This document shows, piece by piece, positions 47,101-58,932 of a DNA stretch of 64,000 nucleotides (position 1 is its first letter; every line of letters begins with the position of its first letter). The translations under genes were made by a program, and so were the position numbers. The DNA lies in contig CP103037.1 of NCBI GenBank assembly GCA_024752435.1, forward strand, positions 372,001 through 436,000. Reading direction: 5' to 3'. The notes beneath the pieces were generated by a model. It was not told the origin of the DNA. It did not search any database and saw nothing but the letters and a program-made list of their open reading frames with translations. The stretch comes from Allantophomopsis cytisporea (lineage: Eukaryota; Ascomycota; Leotiomycetes; Phacidiales; Phacidiaceae).

Positions 47101-48290
47101 TCACCCCGTAAAATGAACGGCACCAGATAGCAGATGCGACGTACTAATCACCGATTTTGCCCTAGGAATAGCTATTGCATCGAACTTCCTTACAGCCTCC
47201 GAAAATGACGTCGATTCGAATAATTTCGTTGCCAGATCCCAAGCATCTGCTATAGCAAGATTGGCTCCGTTCCCGGCAAAAGGAGTTACTGCGTGATTGG
47301 CATCACCAATGAACACTATCGGGACCGAAGTGTCATGTCTGATAGCCTGTTTGCCTTCTGCGTCTAAACTCCGAAGGGACTGAGAGTCTGTTCAGGAAAT
47401 CAAGTCTTGCACCAGCGGAGAGTAGTTAGTTCCCAGTCGTCGCGCTTCGTCCAATATTTCGGCAATCTGTGCCTTGTGGAATGGTTGTTTTGTAAGGTTA
47501 CTTTCTCCTGGCACCAAACGGCGACTCATGGACCACAAGGTCGTATGGTCATCCATTGGCGAAATGAAAGCGGTGGTACCATTTCCTGCGAGAACAAGAC
47601 CTCAGCTATTATCCACGGGTCTCGGCAGGGGCTTGTCATTGAATTTTGCAGCCGCCATGATGACTGACACCCCGAGCGGTTGAAGCTCCTCTTCTGCTGC
47701 AGAATGGACCTCAGCTTAGAACTCGCCCTGTCGCAGACCACTAAATAGTCGCATTCCTCTACACTCCCATTGCTTAGACTGACTTCAACTCTCTTCTTGC
47801 TGACCACCGCTCCCACGCACATGACTCCCCAATGAATTTCATCCTCCAAAACATTAGCGAGACCCTGTCTTAACTCCCCCTTACAATTCTCAGCCCCCCA
47901 ACCGGCACTCCCTCTGATACCCCTGGAATAACCTTAAGTAACTTCTGCATGTCCTTATCCCAGGTACCGGCACTCCCTTTCTTATTACTAGGGAGCAGTA
48001 TAGCCGCGTTAATAATGCCCTCTAGAATCCCCATTTTCTACAGCGTCTGAATCCTGTACGTCGGGCTATTACTGCGCAGGCTAAGCGAGTAGCTACCTCG
48101 GGCATCAACGGCATCGAGCGTGTCGCGGTCGAAGATTTCGAGCGTAGGCGGCAGATTCGTATCTTGGGGGAGGGATTTCCATTGTTTGTGAAGGGCTACA
48201 GCGAAGGACAGGCCAGCAATTCCGGCACCGAAGATAATAACTGTTTTGCCCGCGAGAAAGTATAGGGTGTTTTCTATGATGATCTTAGTG
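47101..48290 (-). pseudogene. FAD-dependent monooxygenase (salicylate hydroxylase-like) pseudogene
   Basis: Read right to left: the dinucleotide-binding motif GAGIAGLSFAVALH at about 48200-48245, LEIFDRDTLDAVDARGSYSL, then IQTL followed by TAG at 48038-48040 (in place of a codon; CAG likely). A frame change at about 47870 leads into VEECDYLVVCDRASSKLRS, further frameshifts follow, and the FAD-binding GD motif IGDANHAVTPFAGNGANLA occurs at about 47250-47310, ending at 47101. Together this spans nearly a whole group A flavin monooxygenase of about 390 residues. It has at least one nonsense and two frameshift lesions, so no functional enzyme is expected. No clear start codon is visible. It lies within the TIR-bounded element. 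Confidence 0.82.
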
Positions 48291-48733
48291 TTTGCAGATT
48301 GAAAGCGACATTGTTCAAGAGTCTAGCGGTCCGCGAGTTTTTAAGTCTATCTATACGTTATAGATTGTCCGGATTCGGGAACTCAAAACTACCTGACTCC
48401 CCGAGTCTAACCTTGTTTTTCAATCTCGGGGCCGAGAATAATACGCTTGCCACAGAAAAGCAAAAGGTCGAATGGCATTCCCTCTCTATTATAGAACTAT
48501 AGTAAAAGAATTCTATTATGCTATTAAAGCAGACTCTTTACGAGTCAAGCGTAAGGACGAAGATACAAACGTGATTTTCAATAGGGGGATTTCCGAGTTT
48601 TCAAGAGCAAAGACGGCTTATAACAATACATAAGAGATATTAAGGTATACGCACATTTCAAGATGCTTGAAGTAAAACTATCTAGCATCTTTTCTAGCAC
48701 GGTGGGGCTTTCACTGTATAGGAATGGACGTTA

Positions 48734-49771
48734 GTCAAGTTGTAGAAAATAAAAGAAGAAAACTTTGAACGAAGTAAGGTGATGATATAAAGAATGGCGT
48801 AGAATGAGGTTGATTTGATTTTACTTGATTTATTCAAGTTGGCTCTGCAAGTTCTTTGACCTTGCGTACAACAATTGTAGGTCTGTGTTGTAAGATTACA
48901 GAGTGATCTACTAGCTTACACCCTTTTCTTACTAGTAGCTTCCACTATACTACACCCTTGAACCTTAAAAGAGACTTAGCGTTCTGTGTGTCTTTTAAGA
49001 TAGTCATGTCAATAAACTTAGTCTCTCGGTTCGTAGAGAATTGTATTACCGTTCTGATTACCATTAAAAATAAGACTAAATAACTAATAAATACAACCAT
49101 GGACTAGTACTTATTCACTCGTAAGGATTATAAATATTTCCGATGAATTTTGTGAATAGGTCAAAGCAGACTATAACTGCAAAGTAGTCTTTTCTCTTCC
49201 ACAAAAGGCCCTGACGGGAAGAAGACGTTAATTAGTATTGCGTAGTTTTATGAACTACCTTCTAATTATCGTTCCTATTTTGCTATAAGCTTAAACTGCT
49301 ATGCAGAAAGTAGGTGGGAAACCAATATTTACATTATAGTAAGATTATACAGAGCCTAGAAATGCCGTCTTCATTCACAGCAACATTTAATTATGTTCAA
49401 CTTGATAATATACACGAATAGCAAAGTAGCCGCTTTACCTAAGTTATGAAACCTTAGGCAGATCATGCTTGTTTGCGTGCCTCCACTGCAGTAAACATGC
49501 TTCTGTTGCTGTGAAAGTTCTCCCGTGCTGACACTAGACTTCAATTGTACCTCGCTATCCGTAAATGTACACAACAAGGTGCCTAATCTGAGTCATTCCA
49601 TATGAAGACAGCCCTATATAGCTGCCTAAAATTTCTCGATATGTCTTCTGTCCCTTCAATATCTTCTTTCTCTTTCTTTCTTCGCTCCTCTTCGTTTGTC
49701 TGTCTGCTCATTTGAAGACCTTTTTCATCAGAGCTAAGTTTTGCTGACAAAAGATCCTTCATGCATTAGTT
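48734..49771. other. intergenic, no gene recognised
   Basis: AT-rich right flank of the transposon island. No motifs. A C/T-rich run is found at about 49640-49700. Confidence 0.45.
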
Positions 49772-51088
49772 CTAATTCAGCGACTTGCTTGAACGCCAGA
49801 AATCCATGCGGTACTTGAGAGAAGGCTCAATATCTGGAGGTGGATATCTGAAGTTCTGCTCATAATGAACATTCCATGGCTCTTTCGGAAGCAATTTGAT
49901 CGATCTATCGCTGTCATGCTAACCCTCTTGCTCATGACCACTTAGTCGACCGAACACGTTCGACTTCGAGCAGAGAAAGGCCACAGTATTTCTGGAAATA
50001 CGCACCTCATCAACATCGTTCCCGAGTCTTCGCGATAAGGCTGCATTATAAAGGGAAACCACAATATAATACAAGGACACCAAGGATTTGCCAAGATTTA
50101 AAACATCGGATCTGCATTCCTCCCATCTGACATTCCATGTTGACAAGATACTTTGGCTAAGGTGATCACATACGGCAGTTGATGTCCACATAGTAAGCCT
50201 GCAGAGGACTCCTCGCTCAGCATACGGCACAGCAAAGCCGATGCATATAAACACTTGTGCTGCGATGAATTCTGCCTTGCTCCAGTTACTTCAATTTACC
50301 GACAAGGCGTTTTCACGAAGAACGTACATGAGAAGTGCCAGCAATGAATGCGGCATAGGCCTCCCGTGATACCACCCTATGGCAATGCTTCGACTTCTGA
50401 CTGCAAGTCAATACAGAGGAGAGACGGAATATTAATACGAATTGGTCTCTGGAGAACTTCCATACCATTTAGAGGCGTGAAACGAATATGGAAAGAACTC
50501 GGATGCAAGAAGCGCCATTATTGATGTTGACGTTGATCAAATCGCGCATCTTCGATAAGGTTCAACGCCTCAATATCATCTGCATTCAAATTCCCGCGAG
50601 AAAGTCGTACTGTATACAGTAAGGTGAGATTCAACTCAAATTACACTCCGAATATGGACGCAACATACTCTCAACAGGTGATGAGATAACGATACCTACG
50701 GATGATATCGCGTTTGAAATGGACTTCGCAGTTCTTGCCTCGCTTACTTTTGACAGCAGGTAGAAGGCACAGTTCGGTGAACGGACAGACAACCAAAGGC
50801 ACACCGAACATAACCACGATACGTCCAATGAGATAACAAATCTCTTTGAAGATTACCGTTGTTACCATCATTTCAACCTTTCTTCTTTCTCATATGCAAC
50901 TCACAATCAAAGCGGCGTTGCCAATCCTCCACCAAGCCCCAGTAGGCCGATAAGCTTTTGCTAAGCTTTGGTTGGTGCGTTGAAGGCGTTTGTGCATCGA
51001 AATTTCTTATTGTTCCTCCGAGGTACGAGGGATTTGCTGTTTCATTGGCTTTCACCAAGTCGTCAGTCGATGATGGTATCTCTTTCAC
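49772..51088 (-). CDS. unresolved multi-exon gene of unknown function, possibly broken
   Basis: Several protein-like blocks lie in order on the minus strand: a charged block at 51088-50900 (SYLGGTIRNFDAQTPSTHQP), a hydrophobic segment at about 50840-50750 (YLIGRIVVMFGVPLVVCPF), MALLASEFFPYSFHASKW at about 50520, and a helix-rich block at 50254-49919. The last is ILSTWNVRWEECRSDVLNLG, then LVSLYYIVVSLYNAALSRRL. A terminal block reads KLLPKEPWNVHYEQNFRYPP, then IEPSLKYRMDFW, ending at TAG 49772-49774. A TAG at 49919-49921 lies in frame between the last two blocks. I could not build a complete splice model or recognise a family; it may be a decayed membrane protein gene. Confidence 0.4.
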
Positions 51089-51715
51089 CTACAAGGTAAC
51101 CTTGTACTGTCTCTCTTCACTGAGGCGTCGACGCCGTAGAGATGGTCACTCTGCACACCATCTCTAAATTCATGTGTCCTAGGTCTGCCACTCTGTCTAT
51201 CATTCTGTCTGCCATTCACACGTCCCGCCCAAAGGGATTTCCCCGGGATTTGGCTGATAAGAAAATCGTTTAGGTATCATCACCATTCTCTTGTCATGGT
51301 ATCGTGACCTGGCACCACGAATTGACCCACTCTTATGGAGGACTCTGTCGGCCGGGCTGCTATCCGCCCTTGACATAATTGATGTAGCAACTAGTGATTG
51401 TCGAAGTAAATCCGGCTCTTACGCAAAAAGGAAGGTCCAAATTGCTTCTCGAAGGCGTAAGATGTTGATTTTCCGTTCCCTGCTCCTGCGCGCTCTGGTG
51501 ATTAGTGTTTAGAGCTCATCATAGATAGGTAATTACTGATTCGCGTGACACCAGCGTGGTACACGGTAAGTATGCTGTGCATGCAGGTGATAGGAATACA
51601 TCACGGGCATAGAATGGCACAAGGGGCAAATCATGGGACATGATAAGTAGACATAACCTCCTCTCGTTTTTTTTGTTGTTCCCAGGGTTTTAGATTTCCA
51701 TTCAATGTGCTCGTA
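51089..51715. other. divergent intergenic region
   Basis: Upstream of the OPT transporter. Short open frames without motifs; nothing else seen. Confidence 0.45.
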
Positions 51716-54298
51716 ATGGCTACTCAACGCCCAACTTACCAGAGAACAGATACTGATGGAATATCTTTGCAAGATATTGGCGATGCAAAGAATCCCAATG
51801 CCAATGAAGATGGAAAGGCAAGGCCAGATGAGAAGGCAGTTCAAGATGATGTTTATAGTGTCGACGGTCTTCCAACGTACGATCCCCACGCAGATGACCA
51901 TTTTGGCGAAGCAATTGTCATTACAAAAGCAAAGGAACTCGTCACCACGGTTCTTCATGTCGACGATGATCCCACAATAAACCCATGGACTTTCCGTGCC
52001 TGGTTCCTGGGTAAGTTAAAAGTTATTCTTGGGGAATATGAAAGTATATTAAATGATATGATATTCAGGCTGCGGACTTGCCATCTTTGCATCCGTCCTT
52101 CAGGAAATCTACTATTTCAAGCCACAGACAATTTACGTGTCGCTCGTCTTCCTTACGGTCATTGCCCAGGTGCTTGGAAACTTCCTGCATTATGCTATTC
52201 CTCAGAAAGGCCGCATAGGCAGATTTCTTAATCCGGGCCCATTCAACAGCAAGGAGCATGCAGTCGTTGTTATTATGTCCTCCGCAGCTGCAACTGCTGC
52301 TACAGCAACAGAGATTCTTGCCGCACAGAAGCTTTACTACAACATGGATCCTAAACCAGGAGCCGCTATCTTTTTGGTTATTAGTAGTCAGCTTCTCGGC
52401 TATGGGGTACGAAAGCGTGTATCTTGACCTTTCGGAAATGTTGCTGACATATTTCTTAACAGATTGCTGGCCTACTTCGCAGTATCCTAGTCCAACCTTC
52501 GAATATGCTGTGGCCCGTCAATATCCCCGTAAATGCTCTACTGGAAACTCTTCATCGCGACAGACACGAGACTAAAAAACGCCTTAATCTATTCTACATT
52601 GTTTTTGGTGTCATGTTCTTCTATGAGATCATTCCTGAATGGATCTTTCCTCTGCTTCAGGGTGTCTCTATTTTCTGTCTCGCTCAGAAGCACAGTCTTG
52701 TATTCACCAACCTTTTCGGCGGATCTTCTGGCAATGAAGGCCTTGGATTCTTGTCCCTTAGCTTCGATTGGCAGTACATTGCATCCTTAGGGTCCCCGTT
52801 ATGGGTGCCTTTACAAACAATGACAAACAGTTTCATTGGATATCTCCTTTGCATTGTTCTTTTTATGAGCATCTACTACGGAAACATCTGGAGATCACAG
52901 GATTTCCCATTCCTTTCTCAATTGCTTTACACGAACCATTCAAACTTTACGTCATATTCGGAGTATAATTTGACTGCGGTTCTTACTCCTCATAATGAAA
53001 TCAATCAAACTGCACTCCATGAGCAAGGTATTCCATACCTGACCGGCACTTACATCGGATATCTTATTACGACCAACATGGGAATCACTGCTACGCTCGT
53101 TCATATGTTCTTATGGAACTGGGATGATATAAAGGCAGCTTTCTACATCTTCTCGCCCTCGAATCTTCGAAAACTCACAAAACCATCGTTTTGGGTGTTC
53201 TGGAAGGGTGGCATCACGAAAGAGGAGCGCAAAAGAGCAGCCCTTGAGGACCCAAACGTTGACCCACATTACAAGCTCATGATTTCCAAAGGCTACGATG
53301 AAGTTCCAGATTGGTGGTATGTGGCGGTATTAATCTTGAGTTTTGTTGTTGGTCTTGGGACATTGTATGGAATCCAATCTACGCTCCCTTGGTGGGGTTT
53401 CATTCTTGCCAATATCTTCGCAGCAATTTTTATTCTTTTCTTCGGAGCCCAGTATGGAATGACTGGTTTCCAATTCAATCAACAGCCTGTTGTCCAAATG
53501 CTAGCGGGCTACTTGCACCCTGGAAAGCCTCTTGGTAAGATTTCTCTCATTTCTATGGAGCAAATTCTAATATTTTCAGCGAATATGTACTTTACCGTTT
53601 TCGGCTTCAATGGCGTCACACAAGGTCAACTCCTTCTCCGTGACCTCAAACTCGCTCAACTGGCTCATCTCTCTCCTAAAGCCACGTTCACTGCGCAGCT
53701 GCTCGGCTGCGTGATCGGGGCCATTTTCAACTATATTATGATGCAGTCTATTGTAAACAACCAGGCGGACGTCCTGTTGTCAATCGAAGGAACGAACGTA
53801 TGGAGTGGCCAAAACGTGCAGCAGTATAACACGCTCGCTATCGCCTGGTCGATTGCTGCGGATACCTTCTCCGTTGGTGCCCGCTACCAATGGGTGACTA
53901 TCTCCTACTTGCTCGGTTTCCTTGTACCCGTTCCATTCTACATCATTTACAAGTTCACCAAGATTGAGTTCTTCCGCTACATCAACCTATCTATTGTTCT
54001 CTGGTACATGGGCTGGTTGGTTGTCGGCGTCAACGCCTCTATTCTCTCCTACTTCATCTGTGGTTTCTTCGCCCAGTGGTATCTCCGTAAATATCATCCC
54101 GCCCTCTTTGTCAAGTATAATTACATCGTCTCAGCTGCTCTTGATGGTGGTACTCAGGTTGTGGTCTTCATTCTGTCCTTTGCTGTTTTTGGAGGTTCTG
54201 GTACAGAACATGATTTCCCTACATGGGCCGGTAACAATGGTGGAACGACAAATGGGCTGAATTTGGATTATTGCATGTATAATCCTGCCAATGGTTAG
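51716..54298 (+). CDS. OPT family oligopeptide transporter
   Basis: Three exons (51716-52010, 52069-52406, 52463-54298) encode 822 residues, typical for fungal small oligopeptide transporters. A soluble N-terminus of about 85 residues, with VYSVDGLPTYDPHADDHFGE and the DDDPTINPWTFRAW entry motif, precedes many hydrophobic helices. The family NPG motif is RFLNPGPFN, and GYGIAGLLRSILVQPSNMLW crosses the second splice junction. Later blocks include YGMTGFQFNQQPVVQMLAG and WSGQNVQQYNTLAIAWS. These plasma-membrane proton symporters import tetra/pentapeptides, glutathione-like peptides or peptide-metal conjugates. A separate downstream ATG at 52505 would drop the first helices and is not preferred. 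Confidence 0.95.
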
Positions 54299-55122
54299 AG
54301 AAGCTAAGGCTTAGGGATCTTAGAGGGTGAAACCTCGTAAATCTTTGAACAAGGACATCAATGGTTCAATGCTATCAACATAATGCTTTTTTTTCCTTTC
54401 GAAGACTCTGAGATCCCTCCTCGTATCCGAAATATTGCGTAGATATTGTGTATATTATGAGAATACGCAAGCATATTTGTCAAGACGTAAGTAATAGCCG
54501 ACTATCACCTTCAAGTCTCATGTTGGAAAACTCCTACAGAGGCAATGGGCATAGCTAGAGGCCACTCTTCATGCGTATAAACAGCTGCAGAGTAGATTCT
54601 GCTTCCTCTCTGCAAGCATCTCACATCCGTGTCCCCGTTGCAACTGGTACGTAGCACCAGTCGTCCTGACTGTATTGAGAATCTTCTATCTTACCAACAG
54701 ATGGGTGTGTGCTTAGGTTGCCCACAATATTTGAGGTTGCGTTAAACGGAAATTAACGGTTTTCATGCGGCGGGATATTTTTATTCGCTGAATGCCAGAA
54801 GTTTTATTTAATCTAGAATTTGAAAGATCTTTATGTACGTCTCAACGATTGTTTCTGCTGCTTGCCTACCTAGGCTGTTCCGCACAGATCCCTCAAACGA
54901 CTAATTACGGGAGCAGCCCAATCTCTCCCATAGGCTCAGGCCACCCAACGCTTACATCATAAACCTTGATTATGCATAGGTATTTAATGTACAATATGTC
55001 ATCTACTTCCATTTCCCACAACAATATCTTTGTAAATACTGTCTTTGTGAACAAAGGTTCTTTCACCATTCAAGTTCTTGTTCTTCTCAAATCGTCTTTC
55101 ATCTCCAGAGGCGCCCGCAATA
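54299..55122. other. intergenic, no gene recognised
   Basis: 3' flank of the OPT gene and promoter of the hydrolase. The hydrolase frame extends back to a TTG at 55078, but the first ATG is at 55123. Confidence 0.5.
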
Positions 55123-56187
55123 ATGTCTAGGCCACCAAATAATCCAACGCCACCCTCATCCTCCTCAGTCCGCATCAGAATCATAGACACAACATCAAAA
55201 TTAGAAAATCTTCCTCTTGAACCATTTGTTACTCCCGTGACACCAGACTTTACGCACATGGACTGCCCTTCACACGCATTCCTTATTGAACATCCTCATC
55301 ATGCTCCCATCCTCTTCGACCTTGGCATCCGCAAAGACTGGCAATCCTTCCCCCCATCCGTCCTCGCACTTCTCAAAAAGGAATCCTGCAATTTAATCGT
55401 CCAAAAATCCGTGCGCGACATTCTCGAGGATGCCGACTTCGATTACACTTCAATTGCCGCAATAATCTGGTCACACTACCACTTCGACCACACTGGCGAC
55501 CCTTCTCTCTTCCCGCCGCACACGCGGCTGATCGTAGGCCCGGGTTTCAAGGAGGAGTTCTTGCCCGGATATCCCGAGAATCCTGAAAGCCCTGTATTGA
55601 GCGCCGACTGTGCGGGCCGGGAGGTCGTAGAGATAGCCTTCTCCGATGGCCTGGAGATTGGGCGGTTCAGAGCACACGATTATTTCGGTGACGGCAGTTT
55701 CTATCTACTGGATAGTCCAGGACATGCAGTTGGCCATCTTAGTGGGCTTGCGCGGCTGGCTGATGGGGGATTCCTGTTGATGGGTGGCGATGCCTGCCAT
55801 CATTGTGGCGAGTTTAGACCCAGTCGTTATTTGCCTCTGCCGGAGACTGTGCAGCCAAATCCGTTTGATAGTAGCAAGATGCCGTGTCTTGGAGCCGTTT
55901 TTGAAAGGTTATTGAGAGATGGGGACCGGGGGAAGTCGTTGTATGCTCCAGCGCGTGGAGATGGCCCGTGGAATGCGCATGATCCGGATGAGAGTGAAAG
56001 AACGGTTGAGAAAATCCAGGAGGCAGATGCAAGGGCTGATACTTTAGTAGTGATGGCTCATGATGATACACTGAAGGGTGTTATTGATTTCTTCCCAAAG
56101 TATGTGGAAGGGATTCTGGAGAAGGAGTGGGCGGAAAAGGTAAGGTGGAAATTCTTGAAAGACTTCAAGCATGTGGTTGGTATTTGA
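55123..56187 (+). CDS. metallo-beta-lactamase-fold hydrolase (lactonase-like)
   Basis: A single exon encodes 354 residues. The zinc-binding signature is SHYHFDHTGD (HxHxDH), with a further ligand histidine in LLDSPGHAVGHLSGL, the bridging aspartate in LLMGGDACHHCGE and a late histidine in VVMAHDD. The layout resembles N-acyl homoserine lactonase/glyoxalase II-type enzymes, which hydrolyse esters or lactones with a dinuclear metal site. No signal peptide is seen, so it is likely cytosolic. The true substrate (quorum signals, mycotoxin lactones or endogenous esters) cannot be read from the sequence. Confidence 0.92.
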   Translation: MSRPPNNPTPPSSSSVRIRIIDTTSKLENLPLEPFVTPVTPDFTHMDCPSHAFLIEHPHHAPILFDLGIRKDWQSFPPSVLALLKKESCNLIVQKSVRDILEDADFDYTSIAAIIWSHYHFDHTGDPSLFPPHTRLIVGPGFKEEFLPGYPENPESPVLSADCAGREVVEIAFSDGLEIGRFRAHDYFGDGSFYLLDSPGHAVGHLSGLARLADGGFLLMGGDACHHCGEFRPSRYLPLPETVQPNPFDSSKMPCLGAVFERLLRDGDRGKSLYAPARGDGPWNAHDPDESERTVEKIQEADARADTLVVMAHDDTLKGVIDFFPKYVEGILEKEWAEKVRWKFLKDFKHVVGI

Positions 56188-57265
56188 GGAAAATCCTCTC
56201 TCATCACCTAATAAAGTACGTACTTGGATAAGCCACCAGAACGGATGACTTGTTTATCCCACGCACAGAACACATAGTGAGAGAATTTTTGAAAATCAAG
56301 ACGACGATTTACCAATAGTACCTACTACCTGTTGTGTCAAGTCGAAATTACAGAGAACAAGGTGTGTGAAACTCGGGCCAATATAGCCCGAATGTGTAAC
56401 CTGAGCTCAATTATTTTTCCAAACAATCAGATATTTTCTTTACTACGTTATCGTGTTTGGCACTTAAATGTATAATAAATTAACAATATACTGACTTACA
56501 AAGCCAAACAACTGAAGTCCTTGCTGCAGAAGTAGCAAACTAACGTTAACTATTCTATACGCCGAATGACATACATGGGTAGAGCCGAGAAGTTACGACG
56601 TCACTTCTCTACTTGAGGTCTGAGATTTTTATTGTTATGTAGGGTTACACCACAACAACAAAACTGCAAGATAAGTCGAATCGGTACACGATCATCTAAA
56701 TTTCATCTTTATGGAAAGGTGGTCTGATGTCTAAGTAGGATAGTAAACATATTTGAAAATATTTTAGTCTATGAGACGCTTCCAATAGTTTCTCGTCGTC
56801 CCCCTTGACTTCCCCTCATTTACTTCTCGATACCATTACAGGCTGTCGGCATATAGTCGCTGCCTGGTTTGAACCTTTTCGCTCACCGAAATCTGGTGTA
56901 ACTCATATGTGAGTAAGCATCAACTCGACGCCCGGGCAGTATAGAAGGAACCTCATAAAAAAGCAAAGCTTTGCTCATCCTCCAGTTGATTGCACTAGCC
57001 GCCCCTCGTCGGGGTATGACTGAAGCCTTATTGTAAGGATGGCCTGTAGTCAATAATTGACTAGCCCGTCAATCAGCCATGTTTAGGTTCGCTTCTCTGT
57101 TGTCTATCTTATCGAGGCATCATGGGTTCCTATGAGTAGAATAGTCAGTAAGGCTGATTTAAAAACGAAGTTGTATTCTAACTTGGAAGAGATGTGATCT
57201 TAGCTTTCATAATGTTCTCTTGAAAAGCATCTTCAAACCCGATATTTTCACAGCCTCTAGTACTG
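56188..57265. other. intergenic, no gene recognised
   Basis: AT-rich spacer between two plus-strand genes. No motif or repeat recognised. Confidence 0.5.
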
Positions 57266-58302
57266 ATGGAACAATCTCTTCCTAAGTCACTTTCTGAACG
57301 ACTGTCGAAACAGGTGCGCCAAGATCAACCAGAGACTGACAGAGATCCCCTGGTGGCTACACCTAGCACCTCCTCATCCCAGGACTTGGATGACACCAAA
57401 ATATTGTTTCGCAAATTCTGGCCAAGCATCACAGCTGACAACCCCTTGACACTTTTTGGATTTCGCCGGTTCAGGTCCATACATCTCTTGAAACTTAGAT
57501 TTCTCGAACACGAGCTGACGGAAATGAATCGTAAAATCATGATAGGGGGGGAGAGCCTCAATATCCCGCTACCTCGAAAAAACAAGCTTGGGCTAGGAAA
57601 TGGCACACCACGCGATGCTTCAGAATTGAACCCAGTGTTGGATCACGAACTAATTTCCAAATTAGGTCGACTGCTAAAAGAATATGGTGCGTGAATCATG
57701 GCTTAGCTGACATCTCGTTATGAATTTCAATAACTTCGAATATAGATGAGGCTTTGATTGCATTCAACAAGGTCATGATGATGGAGACATTTGCACTCGC
57801 TGATAGTGGCTGGCTACACAGTTTCCACGATAAGCAATCGAAATATGAAGCCTACAAGACAAGATTGCTCCGTATTGATCTCCTTGCTCGTCGAGGATCA
57901 AAGGATCCGATTGAGCATGGCCTCCGTAAATGCCTTAGGATATTTTGGTTTTTCGTTCGATCAGGTGGACACAACAAAGGCAATACAGACACAGAGCGGG
58001 GGGATCCAGACCTCGAAACTAAGCTGACGGATTCATACCAGAACACTACTCAGATTGCAGAGTTCAGCGCCAGATTTATATTTGCACTCATGGCTGGCTC
58101 ATCTCTCATCATTCCTCTCATTTTCCTCACAGATCAAGGGAGCAGAGCAGGTCATATGGCTACTATAGTTGTTTTTATCGTTATATTTTCATTAGTACTA
58201 TCATTGCTTTCCAAAGCATCTAACCAAGAGATTATGGCATCATCCGCTGCATATGCTGCAGTCCTGGTTGTTTTCATTTCTAATAGTCCCGGAAAGGAAT
58301 AA
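57266..58302 (+). CDS. DUF6594-type fungal membrane protein
   Basis: Two exons (57266-57686, 57746-58302) with a 59-nt intron encode 325 residues. The conserved fungal pattern is present: FWPSITADNPLTLFGFRRFR near residue 52, LLKLRFLEHELTEMNRKI, then FARFIFAL-like and three closely spaced C-terminal hydrophobic helices (about FIFALMAGSSLIIPLIFL, MATIVVFIVIFSLVLSLL, SSAAYAAVLVVFISN). The family is widespread in ascomycetes and has no known biochemical function; proximity to self/non-self genes is often noted but unproven. It is complete with a canonical start. The PNP_UDP gene follows in the same orientation. Confidence 0.85.
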
Positions 58303-58932
58303 GAAGCTACGGTTTTATCTAATGCTTCAAGATATCTTCACCGGCAGCCCGGAGGAGGTTAACATTTTTCTCTTAGCAGTTCATACATGAATGGAATTTT
58401 ATTCATAACCACACTCTACAGCTATAATAGATATGAGAGGCTTTACCAGCATGCAAAATCACATAATCTCTACCTCATTGTTGAAGCGGGTGGGTGCGCT
58501 TATCTAATATGCTATTGGGCACCTGAAAACGCCCGCAGATTGCCCTGAGTACTTGCCAACACTTGAAAGCTGGACTTGTGGGTTAATTCGTCCGTCACGT
58601 CCAATTCGTTATATATGATGGACCACTCATAGCTATCTGCCCCCTGCCTCCCTTTCGATAGTGTTCGAATACTCCTCAGGTGACTAATCAGCCTGCATCA
58701 TTGGCATGCGATGTAGGGGTTATATGCTTTGGCTAAAACCGCTCAATACTGCTACCTGTCTTCGAATACGACGCTGTGCTCTTTGTTCAATGGTTATTTA
58801 GGTATCCCAGTACCTAGGTAGGCAGAAGTCACGCTAATATATATAGTGTAGATCCCGCGTACTTATGTACGAGTTCTCCGCAATTTGCCTTCAGATCTAC
58901 ACACTTTCTATAAGCAGTTCCTTCACATCATC
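58303..58932. other. intergenic / promoter of PNP_UDP gene
   Basis: No coding signal. A TATATATAG run at about 58840 upstream of the next gene could be a TATA element, but this is only a composition match. Confidence 0.4.

Larger units (their letters stand above)
45969..48731 (+). mobile_element. TA-flanked pogo-like element enclosing a monooxygenase pseudogene
   Basis: The left end (from 45969, ACGTCCATCCCTACA) and the inverted right end (to 48731, ACGTCCATTCCTATACAG when reverse-complemented) match at 21 of the first 28 positions. All but one of the mismatches are transitions, and both ends abut TA (45967-45968, 48732-48733). The interval contains a decayed DDE transposase (plus) and a broken FAD monooxygenase (minus). 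It lies 17 bp from the previous element. That the TIRs belong to one transposon is inferred from their match, the TA flanks and the transposase inside. Confidence 0.68.
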
